NCBI GenBank assembly: GCA_002378665.1
Contig: DFSO01000026.1
Coordinates: forward strand, 1 to 39,155
Direction of reading: 5' to 3'
Length of the DNA: 39,155 nt
Source: Loktanella sp. UBA3435
GTDB taxonomy: Bacteria; Pseudomonadota; Alphaproteobacteria; Rhodobacterales; Rhodobacteraceae
The position numbers and the translations under genes were made by a program. Positions 22,831-31,158 of the stretch are shown piece after piece; positions within the stretch are counted from its first letter, which is position 1; every line of letters starts with the position of its first letter. Below the pieces are notes generated by a model that searched no databases, had not been told where the DNA came from, and saw only the letters and a list, made by a program, of their open reading frames with translations.

Positions 22831-24246
22831 TCAAACTCCCGCCGGAGGCAGCACCGCGCCCGGGTTCATGATACCTTGCGGATCTAGCGCGTCTTTCACT
22901 GCGCGCATCATCGTAAGCTTCACAGGATCGCCGTAGTGTTGCAGGTCATTGACCTTCAACCGCCCGATGCCATGTTCGGCGCTGACTGATCCCTCAAGCT
23001 CATGTGCCAGATCATGTACAATGGCTTTCACATCGCTGCGCAAATGCTCGTAATCCGCGCGGGTTTTGCCGGTCGGTGGAAAGACGTTATAGTGCAAGTT
23101 TCCGTCGCCCAAATGCCCAAAGCAGTTGATCCGAAAGTCGCCTAGCGCCGCAAGCGCCGTCTTTCCTCGTGCAATAAATTCGGGGATCACGCTCAGCGGC
23201 ACGGAAATATCATGTGAGCTCACCGACCCTATCCTGCGGTTCGCCTCGGGGATACTTTCGCGGATCATCCAGAGCGCCCTACGCTGCGCTTCCGATTGCG
23301 CAATCACACCGTCTGTTACCAGATCGGCCTCCACGGCCACCTCGAACAATGTCGTCAAAACCGCCAGAGGATCTTGGCCCTCCGCCAGCCCAAGATCAAT
23401 CAGGACCGACCATTCGGGCACCGCATCAAACGGCATTTTCACCTCTGGTCCGACCTCGGCCAAGAATTTAAACCCTTGTCCGCCCAACAGTTCAAATGCG
23501 CTGACGCCGTCCCCCGCGACCTTGCCAGCAAGTGCCAGTAAATCGAGAGCAGCCGCGGGCGATTTTACCACCATCACGGCCGTTCCAGACTTTGCTGGTC
23601 TTGGAGCCAGTTTCAACGCCGCCCCCGTGATGATCCCCAGCGTGCCTTCTGCGCCGATGAACAAATCACGCAGGTCGTAACCGGTGTTATCTTTGCGCAA
23701 TCGGCTCAGGCCCTGCCAGATCGTCCCGTCCGGGCGCACCACCTCTAGCCCCAAACATTGCGCCCGTGCATTGCCGTAGCGCAGCACATTCACCCCGCCC
23801 GCATTGGTCGAGAGCAACCCACCGATCCGCGCGGAGCCCTCGGACGCCAGCGACAGGGCAAACAAGCGGTCAACGTCTTCTGCCGCCTTTTGCACATCCG
23901 CCAGAATCGTGCCCGCATCACAAACCAGCACATTCTCGGAGGGGTAAACCGCCCTGACCCGCGACATGCGATCTAGCGACAAGACAACAGGGATAGGCCC
24001 GTCCGGCATGATCTGTCCGCCGACCAACCCCGTACCACCGCTAAAAGGCACGATACCTACGCCCGCCTGCGCACAGGCTTTCACAACCGCCGCGACCTCT
24101 TCTGTCGACGAAGGTGCCACCACAAGGCCCTGCCCTGTCCAGCGCCCGCGCGGCTCTGACAAATAGGGTGCGGGATCTTTGAACGCAGCTTGGGGCAAAA
24201 TCCCGCGGAGCTGTGCTTCAAAATTAGGCGTGACGGGGTTTAACAT
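22831..24246 (-). CDS. FAD-linked 2-hydroxyacid dehydrogenase (GlcD/D-2-hydroxyglutarate dehydrogenase-like)
   Basis: A 471-residue flavoenzyme of the vanillyl-alcohol-oxidase/GlcD fold. The FAD-binding PCMH domain (about 38-217) shows VVAPSSTEEVAAVVKAC, GIVPFSGGTGLVGGQ and GGLLSTNAGGVNVLRYGNAR. The C-terminal FAD-oxidase domain has the metal-binding stretches CFGHLGDGNLHYNVFPP and VSAEHGIGRLK. It oxidises a D-2-hydroxyacid (lactate, glycolate or 2-hydroxyglutarate) to the ketoacid. The single-gene layout without glcE/glcF favours a D-2-hydroxyglutarate or D-lactate dehydrogenase over glycolate oxidase; this is an inference. GGAGA lies 6 bases before the ATG at 24246. Confidence 0.9.
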   Translation of the reverse strand: MLNPVTPNFEAQLRGILPQAAFKDPAPYLSEPRGRWTGQGLVVAPSSTEEVAAVVKACAQAGVGIVPFSGGTGLVGGQIMPDGPIPVVLSLDRMSRVRAVYPSENVLVCDAGTILADVQKAAEDVDRLFALSLASEGSARIGGLLSTNAGGVNVLRYGNARAQCLGLEVVRPDGTIWQGLSRLRKDNTGYDLRDLFIGAEGTLGIITGAALKLAPRPAKSGTAVMVVKSPAAALDLLALAGKVAGDGVSAFELLGGQGFKFLAEVGPEVKMPFDAVPEWSVLIDLGLAEGQDPLAVLTTLFEVAVEADLVTDGVIAQSEAQRRALWMIRESIPEANRRIGSVSSHDISVPLSVIPEFIARGKTALAALGDFRINCFGHLGDGNLHYNVFPPTGKTRADYEHLRSDVKAIVHDLAHELEGSVSAEHGIGRLKVNDLQHYGDPVKLTMMRAVKDALDPQGIMNPGAVLPPAGV

Positions 24247-24410
24247 GATCGGTCTCCAGACTGGGGTAATCTTGGGTCATTTTCGGGCTGGGTCCAATCG
24301 AAAAATCATCACTTTCAGGCGGAACCCTCGCTCCAGTGGGTCAACTCGCCCCTAGCCCTGCCACAACCTGAGCGATATGCTCGAACAAACGCTTAAGGGG
24401 ATGGCCATTT

Positions 24411-25400
24411 ATGTTACGCACTTTCATCGCAGCTATTTCTCTCACGCTGCTTGGCACGCCGCTTTTTGCGCTTTGCGGTGGCGAAAGCTACCTGGAGCGC
24501 CTTTCCCCCGACCAATACCAGCAATTGCAGCAAGATGCCGCGGCCATTCGCTACGGTAAAGGCACCGCATGGACCGCGACCAAAGGTAGCAAGGTGATTA
24601 CGCTCGTCGGCACCATGCACATCAACGATGCGCGGCTGACCGCGACGATGCGCCCGCTGATCACCGTGATCCAAACCGCCGAATTGATCCTGCTCGAAGC
24701 GACCCCTGCTGAGGAAGCCGCGTTAGAAGCCGAAATGATGAAGCACCCCGAAATCTTTATGAACGCAACAGGCCCGACATTGCCCGAAGTGCTGCCAGAG
24801 GAAACGTGGAACGCCCTCACAGAGGCCCTGCGTGCCCGCCAAATCCCCGCCTTTCTCGCCGCGAAATTCCAGCCTTGGTATCTGATGATGACGCTCTCTA
24901 TCCCGACTTGTGCGATGGGTGATATCTTGGCGAAAAAACGCGGCCTTGATCATATGATCATGGATGAGGCAACCGCATCGGGCATTCCCATGCAGGCGTT
25001 AGAGCCCTTTGATACGCTCTTTGACATCATGCAATCTGACACGGCTGAAGAGCAAATCGAGATGCTGACCCTCTCGGTTGGCATGGATATAGATCAACAG
25101 TCCATGTTCGTGGCCATGCTCGACAGCTACTTTGACGGCGAGGTTGGCAGGTTGATCGCGATGAGCAGACTGATCTCGCAGAACCTGCCCAATATGGACC
25201 CCGCCAAAGGCCTCGCCCTTACCCTTGAAGCCGAACAAGAGCTGATCATCGACCGTAACCTTGCGTGGATGCCTGTGATTAGCGCCGCTGTGGCCGCGCA
25301 CGATAATATCATGATCGCCGTCGGTGCCGCACATCTGCCAGATGAAAACGGGCTTGTGGCCCTGCTTGCGGCCGACGGCTGGGCGATCACGCCGTTCTAG
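24411..25400 (+). CDS. TraB/GumN family protein (secreted)
   Basis: A 329-residue protein with a signal peptide (about 1-20, hydrophobic core FIAAISLTLLGTPLFA) and the TraB/GumN fold: VITLVGTMHINDARL (GTMH motif), the LILLEATPAEE segment, an internal HMIMDEATASGIP, and NIMIAVGAAHLPDENG near the C-terminus. Relatives of the Tiki metalloprotease family share the two histidine-bearing motifs, so a metal-dependent peptidase role in the periplasm is possible but unproven. An AAGGGG ribosome site precedes ATG 24411. Its stop shares CTAG (25397-25400) with the convergent DUF2161 gene. Confidence 0.85.
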   Translation: MLRTFIAAISLTLLGTPLFALCGGESYLERLSPDQYQQLQQDAAAIRYGKGTAWTATKGSKVITLVGTMHINDARLTATMRPLITVIQTAELILLEATPAEEAALEAEMMKHPEIFMNATGPTLPEVLPEETWNALTEALRARQIPAFLAAKFQPWYLMMTLSIPTCAMGDILAKKRGLDHMIMDEATASGIPMQALEPFDTLFDIMQSDTAEEQIEMLTLSVGMDIDQQSMFVAMLDSYFDGEVGRLIAMSRLISQNLPNMDPAKGLALTLEAEQELIIDRNLAWMPVISAAVAAHDNIMIAVGAAHLPDENGLVALLAADGWAITPF

Positions 25401-26065
25401 ACGTCACCCCAGTCGGCAATCCCCTTGCGGCCCACATCGGTTAGTCCGTAGACACCGCGACTGACCCGTATGAACCAGCCATAGTGATCGGCGGCCATGA
25501 TCTTCGTCGCCGCTGGCACCTCGGCCCATGCCTTGACCTTCGCGCCCGTGCTGGGTCCATGCACCGCCAGAAACCGCGCACATAATAGCGCATCTTGGCG
25601 GTAGCCCGTTACAATGCCGTGGCGCGTGGCCCCGCCCTCATTCGGATCTCCCCTGAGGCGGTCAAAAGCCTTGAGCAACCGCTTGGCCGCTTTCGGCTGC
25701 TTGCGCGGCACATAGCCACCGGGATCGGCCTGTGCTGTCACATGACCATCACGCAACCTTACCGTCAGCACGCCCAAACCCACGCGGCGGGCCAGTTTCA
25801 CATTGTCTTTCAACGCCTTTTGCGCGGCCCGACCGTCCTTCTCTGGGACAGCGACATAGACCAAATCGGACACACTCAGCCGATCAATCCCCTGATGAAA
25901 CAACGCCAGTGTGAACCCGAGTTTCAGCTCGACCAGCAGCGGCGGCTCTTTGTCGCGCAACGCCATCACGTCAACCGCGCCAACCTCGCCCTTCACCTTA
26001 TAGCCTTGGGTCTCCAAGAACCGTTTGACCGGCCCATAAAGATCAGCCTCGCGTGGTTTCGCCAT
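25397..26065 (-). CDS. DUF2161 family protein, PD-(D/E)XK nuclease-like
   Basis: A 222-residue protein. The N-terminal part shows a PD-(D/E)XK arrangement: Glu27, Asp32 (EVGAVDVMAL) and E46-x-K48 (LLVELKLGF). The C-terminal part resembles a small winged-helix-like segment (GIVTGYRQDALLCARFLA, WFIRVSRGVYGLTDVG). Family function is unknown; a DNA-related role is suggested only by the motif. The frame is open to 26191; ATG 26065 is preferred by homology and a GGCAGG upstream. No restriction or methylase partner is nearby. Confidence 0.82.
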   Translation of the reverse strand: MAKPREADLYGPVKRFLETQGYKVKGEVGAVDVMALRDKEPPLLVELKLGFTLALFHQGIDRLSVSDLVYVAVPEKDGRAAQKALKDNVKLARRVGLGVLTVRLRDGHVTAQADPGGYVPRKQPKAAKRLLKAFDRLRGDPNEGGATRHGIVTGYRQDALLCARFLAVHGPSTGAKVKAWAEVPAATKIMAADHYGWFIRVSRGVYGLTDVGRKGIADWGDV

Positions 26066-26154
26066 AACACATACCTGCCATGGGCAATCAGCAACGTGAC
26101 AGCCGTAGCATTCCCTTCTATAAGCCGCCCAAATTCTCCTTGATTTAAGGCAAA

Positions 26155-27081
26155 ATGACAATGACAACACTGATCTTTGGACACAAAGCACCTGACACTG
26201 ATTCCCTTGGCTCCGCGCTGATCTGGGAATGGTTCATGAACCACACTGGCACGAAGGCTGAAGCGCGCCTTTTGGGCACACCAAACACCGAGGCCGCATT
26301 TGTAGCTTCCCGCTGGGGCTTCGATCTGCCAGAAATCATCGCAGACGTGGCAGACGGCCAGTCTTGTGTAATCGTTGACACCAACAACCCTGCGGAATTG
26401 CCAGCCAACATCAACGGCGCAAACGTCACCGCGATCATCGACCACCACAAGTTGGTCGGCGGTCTGGAAACAGCTGGGCCAATCGACATCACGATCCGCC
26501 CGCTTGCTTGCACCGCGACAATCATGCACGACCTGATGGGCGAGCACGCAAGCCACATGCCAGACAACGTCAAAGGCTTGGTTCTGTCCTGCATCATCTC
26601 CGACACGCTTGAATTCCGCTCGCCAACAACCACAGCCGTGGACAAGGCATTGGCCGAAGAACTCGCTGTTGATTTAGGCATCGACCTGAACGCCTACGCG
26701 ACTGAAATGTTCGAAGCGAAATCCGACATCTCGTCCTTCTTCGACGCAGAACTGCTGCGCATGGACAGCAAAGAATACAGCATCGGCGACACCAAATTCC
26801 GCGTATCGGTTCTAGAAACCACAGCGCCAAAGATCGTCATCGACCGCAAAGCCTCCATCATGGAAACGATGACAACCGTGGCTGCCGAAGACGGCGTTGA
26901 CCAAGTGCTGCTCTTCGTCGTCGACATCCTGCGTGAAGAAGCGACGATGATGATCCCGAACGCCCTGTCCAAAATAGTGGCCGAGGCATCATTCGGCGCG
27001 ACAGTCACAGGCGACACCGTGGTCCTTCCGGGCATCATGAGCCGGAAAAAGCAGATCATCCCAAATCTGAAGACTTCCTAA
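26155..27081 (+). CDS. ppaC: Manganese-dependent inorganic pyrophosphatase (family II, DHH)
   Basis: A 308-residue family II pyrophosphatase that splits PPi into two phosphates, pulling biosynthetic reactions forward. The metal motifs are GHKAPDTDSLGSAL (9-22), the Asp of IVDTNNP (near 75), DHHK (96-99) and the Asp150 of ISDTLEF. The C-terminal phosphate site is SRKKQIIP. Two ATGs are possible (26155, 26161), with AAGGC upstream; 26155 is reported. It is followed by a strong intrinsic terminator at 27090-27118, so the gene is probably alone on its transcript. Confidence 0.94.
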   Translation: MTMTTLIFGHKAPDTDSLGSALIWEWFMNHTGTKAEARLLGTPNTEAAFVASRWGFDLPEIIADVADGQSCVIVDTNNPAELPANINGANVTAIIDHHKLVGGLETAGPIDITIRPLACTATIMHDLMGEHASHMPDNVKGLVLSCIISDTLEFRSPTTTAVDKALAEELAVDLGIDLNAYATEMFEAKSDISSFFDAELLRMDSKEYSIGDTKFRVSVLETTAPKIVIDRKASIMETMTTVAAEDGVDQVLLFVVDILREEATMMIPNALSKIVAEASFGATVTGDTVVLPGIMSRKKQIIPNLKTS

Positions 27082-27089
27082 AATATCTG

Positions 27090-27118
27090 AAAAGGGGCGC
27101 GCATGACGCGCCCCTTTT
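27090..27118. terminator. Intrinsic terminator after ppaC
   Basis: A perfect 12-bp stem: AAAAGGGGCGCG (27090-27101), loop CATGA, CGCGCCCCTTTT (27107-27118), followed by CTTTGG. Confidence 0.93.
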
Positions 27119-27122
27119 CTTT

Positions 27123-27164
27123 GGTGCACGCGCAGTGCACACTCGGTGCACGCTCGGTGCACGT
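27123..27164. repeat. Four GTGCAC palindromes in exact 11-bp tandem phase
   Basis: Units read GGTGCACGCGC, AGTGCACACTC, GGTGCACGCTC and GGTGCACGTAA. The TGCA cores start at 27125, 27136, 27147 and 27158, exactly 11 bp apart. The array lies between the ppaC terminator and the HAD gene start at 27204, where a promoter is expected. Confidence 0.85.
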
Positions 27165-27203
27165 AAATCACACCCCAAAACCCCCGACATCAAAGGCCGC
27201 CAA

Positions 27204-28079
27204 ATGACCCAGATCATCACATCTTTCGACGAAATTTCCGACCAATATGACGTCGCATTTGTTGATCTTTGGGGCTGCATGCACAACGGAATCGTGCCTT
27301 TCGCCGACGCCGTGAAAGCCATGCAAACTTACCGCGCAAAAGGCGGCGTTGTGGTCCTTGTCACCAACTCTCCTCGCCCACGGTTTTCGGTCAAAACCCA
27401 ACTGGATGAGATCGGTGTTGCCGCTAATTCCTACGACACCATCGCCACCTCGGGCGACAGTGCGCGTGCCGCAATGTTCCAAGGTGTCGTTGGCAATAAA
27501 GTCTATTTCATGGGCGACAATGAGCGTGACGCCGACTTCTTTAAGCCTTTGGAAATCATCAAAAATCCTGTAGAAATCGAACGCGTCAAACTGACCGAGG
27601 CCGAAGGCATCGTTTGCTGCGGCCCCTTTGACACTCAGGCCGATCCTGACATCAATCGCCCCGAATTTCTCTATGCCCGCGAGAAGGGTATGAAGCTCTT
27701 ATGCGCCAACCCCGACATCATCGTGGACCGCGGCGAAGAGCGCCAATGGTGCGCCGGTGCGCTTGCTGCGCTCTACACCGAAATGGGCGGGACGAGCCTC
27801 TATTTCGGCAAGCCGCACGGCCCCATCTACGACCTCGCCCGCCGCCGCTACGCCGCATTAAGCGTCGCGAAAGATGACCCGCGTATCATCTGCATCGGCG
27901 ACGGGATTCGCACGGATGTTTTGGGCGGCATGCAAGAGGACCTCGACACCCTTTTTATCACAGGCGGTCTTGCGGCGATTGAGACAAAAACCGACACACA
28001 ACCCGATGCGGACGCCCTAAACGCTTATATCCAAACGGAAATGTTGTCTCCCAGCTTTGCTATCGGCTTTCTGCGCTAA
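27204..28079 (+). CDS. HAD-superfamily class IIA hydrolase (TIGR01459-type)
   Basis: A 291-residue HAD hydrolase. The N-terminal motif I region is VAFVDLWGCMHNGIVPF (nucleophile Asp), motif II is VVLVTNSPRPRF, and the C-terminal motif is ICIGDGIRTDVLGG (metal-binding Asp). Between them is GKPHGPIYDLARRRY. This variant with DLWGCMHNG is typical of the alphaproteobacterial TIGR01459 group; the substrate (a phosphorylated small molecule) is unknown. Start 27204 follows AAAGG; an in-frame GTG at 27135 would put the start inside the repeat array and is rejected. Confidence 0.87.
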   Translation: MTQIITSFDEISDQYDVAFVDLWGCMHNGIVPFADAVKAMQTYRAKGGVVVLVTNSPRPRFSVKTQLDEIGVAANSYDTIATSGDSARAAMFQGVVGNKVYFMGDNERDADFFKPLEIIKNPVEIERVKLTEAEGIVCCGPFDTQADPDINRPEFLYAREKGMKLLCANPDIIVDRGEERQWCAGALAALYTEMGGTSLYFGKPHGPIYDLARRRYAALSVAKDDPRIICIGDGIRTDVLGGMQEDLDTLFITGGLAAIETKTDTQPDADALNAYIQTEMLSPSFAIGFLR

Positions 28080-28173
28080 TCCCACTTAGGGGTTGATTTT
28101 TCTGCATCTGCAAAGTAATAAAGTTACAAATTAGACACTCGACGGGGTGTTTTATTACTTAGCGGAGACGGGA

Positions 28174-28617
28174 ATGTTGGACAACGCACCACGCGGTACC
28201 ATCTGTATCGAAGACATCGAAATCGGCATGATCCGGTCAATCCAAAAGGTCGTGACCGATCAAGACATTGAAATGTTTGCGGAAATCTCCACCGATCACA
28301 ACCCCGTGCACCTCGACGAAGAGTATGCCCAAGAGACCATCTTTGGCGGGCGCATCGCCCACGGCATGCTGACCGCGGGCCTGATCTCTGCCGTCATCGG
28401 CGAACAACTCCCCGGCCATGGTACTGTTTATCTTGGACAAACTCTGAAATTCCTCGCTCCCGTTCGCCCAGGCGATATGGTTCTGGCTGAGGTTGAGGTC
28501 ACCGATATCGACCATTCCAAACGCCGCGTGACCATGAACACCCGCTGCCTTGTCGCGGGTAAAAAGGTACTCGTTGGTGACGCAACCGTGTTGGCACCTA
28601 GCCGGAAATTCGACTGA
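28174..28617 (+). CDS. MaoC-like (R)-specific enoyl-CoA hydratase
   Basis: A 147-residue hot-dog-fold protein. The hydratase motif is TDHNPVHLDEEYAQETIFGG with the catalytic Asp41 and His46, followed by RIAHGMLTAGLIS. Such enzymes hydrate trans-2-enoyl-CoA to (R)-3-hydroxyacyl-CoA, linking beta-oxidation with polyhydroxyalkanoate synthesis. The N-terminal ATG 28174 is chosen because GGAG lies 6 bases upstream; an in-frame GTG at 28147 has no such site. Only 37 bp separate it from ribF, so they may share a transcript. Confidence 0.88.
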   Translation: MLDNAPRGTICIEDIEIGMIRSIQKVVTDQDIEMFAEISTDHNPVHLDEEYAQETIFGGRIAHGMLTAGLISAVIGEQLPGHGTVYLGQTLKFLAPVRPGDMVLAEVEVTDIDHSKRRVTMNTRCLVAGKKVLVGDATVLAPSRKFD

Positions 28618-28654
28618 TACTTGCACCCCCGCGCAACCCGCGCTACCCACGCAT

Positions 28655-29593
28655 ATGCGCATCATTCGTGACCCTTATTTCATCGACCCAACCGACCGCG
28701 GCGCAGCCGTGGCCATCGGGAATTTCGACGGCGTCCACCTTGGGCATCAGGCCGTCATCGACGTGGCCCGCAAGGCCGCAGCCGACAAAGGCGTGCCTTT
28801 AGGCATCCTCACGTTCGAGCCGCACCCGCGCGCGTTTTTCTCGAAAGATAACAACCCCTTCCGCCTGATGAACGCAGAAGCAAAGGCCAATCGCCTCGCA
28901 AAACTTGGCGTTGAAAAGCTCTATGAAATGCCGTTCAACGCGGGCCTGTCTGGCCTCACGGACCGCGAATTTGCACAGACCGTGATTACCGATCAATTGG
29001 GTCTGACCCATGTCGTTGTGGGCGCTGATTTCTGCTTTGGCAAAGGTCGCAAGGGCACCGTCGAATCTCTCACCGCGTACGGCGCGGAAATGGGCTTCGG
29101 CGTCACCATCGCCCCGCTCTTGTCCATCGGCTCCGAAGAAGTCTCTTCCACCGCGATCCGCACCGCCTTGACCGAGGGCCGCCCGCAAGATGCAGCCTTA
29201 ATGCTTGGCCACTGGCACCGCTTGGAAAATCAAGTGATTCGCGGCGAACAGCGCGGCCGCATCCTCGGCTACCCCACCGCCAACATGTCGATCGACGACC
29301 TGCACCCGCCAAAATTCGGCGTCTATGCAGTCAAAGTCACCGTTCTCGACGGCACTCACGCGGGCCGCTACGACGGGGCTGCCTCCATCGGCATCCGCCC
29401 GATGTTTGGCGAAAACAAACCGAACTGCGAAAGCTTTCTCTTTGATTTCAAAGGAGATCTTTACGGTGCCACCCTCTCCGTCGCGCTCGTCGAATACCTG
29501 CGTCCAGAGCTGAAATTCGACGGGTTAGACGCACTCATCACCCAAATGGACGCCGACTGCGCCCGCGCAAGGGAAATACTCGCCGATGTCTGA
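28655..29593 (+). CDS. ribF: Bifunctional riboflavin kinase / FAD synthetase
   Basis: A 312-residue enzyme that converts riboflavin to FMN and FMN to FAD. The N-terminal FAD synthetase domain has AIGNFDGVHLGHQAVI (about 20-35), TFEPHPRAFF, VVGADFCFGKGRKG and VSSTAIRTAL. The C-terminal flavokinase domain has ILGYPTANM (the PTAN magnesium-ATP motif), KFGVYAVKV, SIGIRPMFG and the FDFKGDLYG segment. The length is typical. The ATG at 28655 has a weak ribosome site. The next gene (ycgN-like) overlaps it by 8 bp. FAD supply fits the many flavoproteins in this window but is a housekeeping role. Confidence 0.95.
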   Translation: MRIIRDPYFIDPTDRGAAVAIGNFDGVHLGHQAVIDVARKAAADKGVPLGILTFEPHPRAFFSKDNNPFRLMNAEAKANRLAKLGVEKLYEMPFNAGLSGLTDREFAQTVITDQLGLTHVVVGADFCFGKGRKGTVESLTAYGAEMGFGVTIAPLLSIGSEEVSSTAIRTALTEGRPQDAALMLGHWHRLENQVIRGEQRGRILGYPTANMSIDDLHPPKFGVYAVKVTVLDGTHAGRYDGAASIGIRPMFGENKPNCESFLFDFKGDLYGATLSVALVEYLRPELKFDGLDALITQMDADCARAREILADV

Positions 29594-30053
29594 AATTCCC
29601 CGCAATGACCTGCGCCCAGAGTTCTGGAAAACCGTCCCGATGGACGATTTCACCAAGCCCGAATGGGAAGCGGTATGCGACGGCTGCGGCAAATGCTGCC
29701 TGAACAAACTCGAAGACGAAGACACAGGCGAGGTCGATTTGACCCGTGTGTCCTGTCGCCTTCTAGACGGCTCCACATGCCTATGCAGCAAATACGCCCT
29801 GCGCCGCCAATACGTGCCAGAATGCATTCAACTGACACCTAAGACGCTGGAAGATAACATGTATTGGCTGCCTAAAACCTGCGGCTACCGCCTTGTGTCC
29901 GAGGGTCGCGACCTGTTCGACTGGCACCCGCTGATCTCTGGCAATGCCGAATCCGTGCATGCGGCTGGTGTCTCCATGCGCGGCCGTGTGGTCAACGAAA
30001 AAGACGTCAATGAAGACGACTGGGACGACTATATCATCGAGGAGCCAACCTAA
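29586..30053 (+). CDS. YcgN/UPF0260 family cysteine-cluster protein
   Basis: A 155-residue member of the YcgN (UPF0260) family. The cysteine pattern CDGCGKCCLNKLED followed by C57, C65/C67, the PECIQL Cys and the KTCGYRL Cys suggests a bound metal or iron-sulfur cluster. The C-terminal WDDYIIEEP is also typical. Function is unknown. It overlaps ribF by 8 bp, and its TAA directly abuts the ATG of the threonine aldolase gene, so the three form one operon. Confidence 0.88.
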   Translation: MSEIPRNDLRPEFWKTVPMDDFTKPEWEAVCDGCGKCCLNKLEDEDTGEVDLTRVSCRLLDGSTCLCSKYALRRQYVPECIQLTPKTLEDNMYWLPKTCGYRLVSEGRDLFDWHPLISGNAESVHAAGVSMRGRVVNEKDVNEDDWDDYIIEEPT

Positions 30054-31100
30054 ATGTATTTCGCATCCGACAACGCAGGCCCCGCCCACCCGAAGGTTCT
30101 AGAGGCGCTTGTCGCCGCGAACACTGGCTACGCCATGGGCTACGGCGCCGACCCGATCATGGAAGAGGTGCGCCAGATGGTGCGCGACATGTTTGAAGCC
30201 CCAGACGCCGCCGTTTACCTGACCGCGACGGGTACCGCTGCAAACGCTATCCTCTTGGCAACGCTTGCAAATCCGTGGGACACGATCTTTTGCGCGCCAA
30301 TGGCACACATCCAAGAAGACGAGTGCAACGCGCCGGAGTTCTACTCAAATGCCAAGCTGACGTTGGTCCCCGCTGTAGACGCAAAAATGACACCTGACGC
30401 CCTGCGCGCGGCCATGCTGGCCGAGCAGACACGCGGCGTTCATGGACCTCAGCGCGGCCCCGTTTCCATCACGCAAGTGACCGAAAAAGGTACGATCCAC
30501 ACGGTCGATGAAATCCGCGCCCTGTCTGACGTCGCCCGCGAGTTCGGCTCAAAGGTCCACCTCGACGGCGCTCGCTTCTGCAACGCTCTCGTGGCGCTTG
30601 GCTGCACGGCGGCGGAAATGACATGGAAAGCGGGCGTTGATGTGGTCAGCTTCGGCGGCACGAAAAACGGCCTGATGGGCGTGGAAGCTTGCGTCATCTT
30701 CGATCCTAAACTCGCATGGGAATTTGAGCTGCGGCGCAAGCGCGGCGGGCATCTGTTCTCCAAACACCGCTTCTTGTCCGCACAAATGAAAGCCTACCTC
30801 ACAGGCGATCTCTGGCGAGAGATGGCCATATCGGCAAACGCATCTTGCACGCGCCTTGCCGAGGGCCTGCGCGGTCACAACACCGCCGAGCTCCTCTATG
30901 AGCCACAAGCCAATATGATCTTCGTCAACCTGCCCCGCCGCGACCACCAACGGCTGATGGCGGCAGGTGCCGTCTATTACACAATGGGCGGCGATCCCGC
31001 GACGGGTGATCCCGACGAGATGATCCCCGCCCGCCTTGTCACCGATTGGTCAATGACGAATGAGGGCGTGGACCAGTTCCTGCAAATCCTGCGCGCTTAG
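30054..31100 (+). CDS. ltaE: Low-specificity L-threonine aldolase-like PLP enzyme
   Basis: A 348-residue fold-type I PLP enzyme of the threonine aldolase/beta-eliminating lyase family, which cleaves threonine to glycine and acetaldehyde. The pyridoxal-phosphate Lys204 sits in VVSFGGTKNGLMG, the cofactor-ring stacking region is MAHIQEDECNAPEF, and the aspartate that pairs with the PLP ring is in VHLDGARFCNA (Asp171). The N-terminal FASDNAGPAHPKVLEAL matches the family. Last gene of the ribF-ycgN-ltaE operon. The converging hairpin element lies directly after its stop. Confidence 0.9.
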   Translation: MYFASDNAGPAHPKVLEALVAANTGYAMGYGADPIMEEVRQMVRDMFEAPDAAVYLTATGTAANAILLATLANPWDTIFCAPMAHIQEDECNAPEFYSNAKLTLVPAVDAKMTPDALRAAMLAEQTRGVHGPQRGPVSITQVTEKGTIHTVDEIRALSDVAREFGSKVHLDGARFCNALVALGCTAAEMTWKAGVDVVSFGGTKNGLMGVEACVIFDPKLAWEFELRRKRGGHLFSKHRFLSAQMKAYLTGDLWREMAISANASCTRLAEGLRGHNTAELLYEPQANMIFVNLPRRDHQRLMAAGAVYYTMGGDPATGDPDEMIPARLVTDWSMTNEGVDQFLQILRA

Positions 31101-31158
31101 CGCTTCTTCTGATCCCAAATACCTCGTGGGGCAGCTTTGCTGCGGGGGCAGCGCCCCT
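31101..31158 (-). repeat. Double-hairpin terminator-like element, copy 2
   Basis: Read on the minus strand: AGGGGC-GCT-GCCCC (from 31158, beginning at the last base of the TGA stop of the 31158-31757 gene), then GCAGC-AAA-GCTGC (31143-31131), CCCC, GTATTT and GGGATCAGAAGAAG. Same order of parts as copy 1 at 22600-22658, but the second stem has changed on both sides. Confidence 0.7.

Noticed and set aside
28080..28173. Possible terminator or riboswitch between the HAD and MaoC genes
   Set aside because: The sequence is AT-rich and lacks a stable stem; nothing beyond a normal promoter and leader can be supported.
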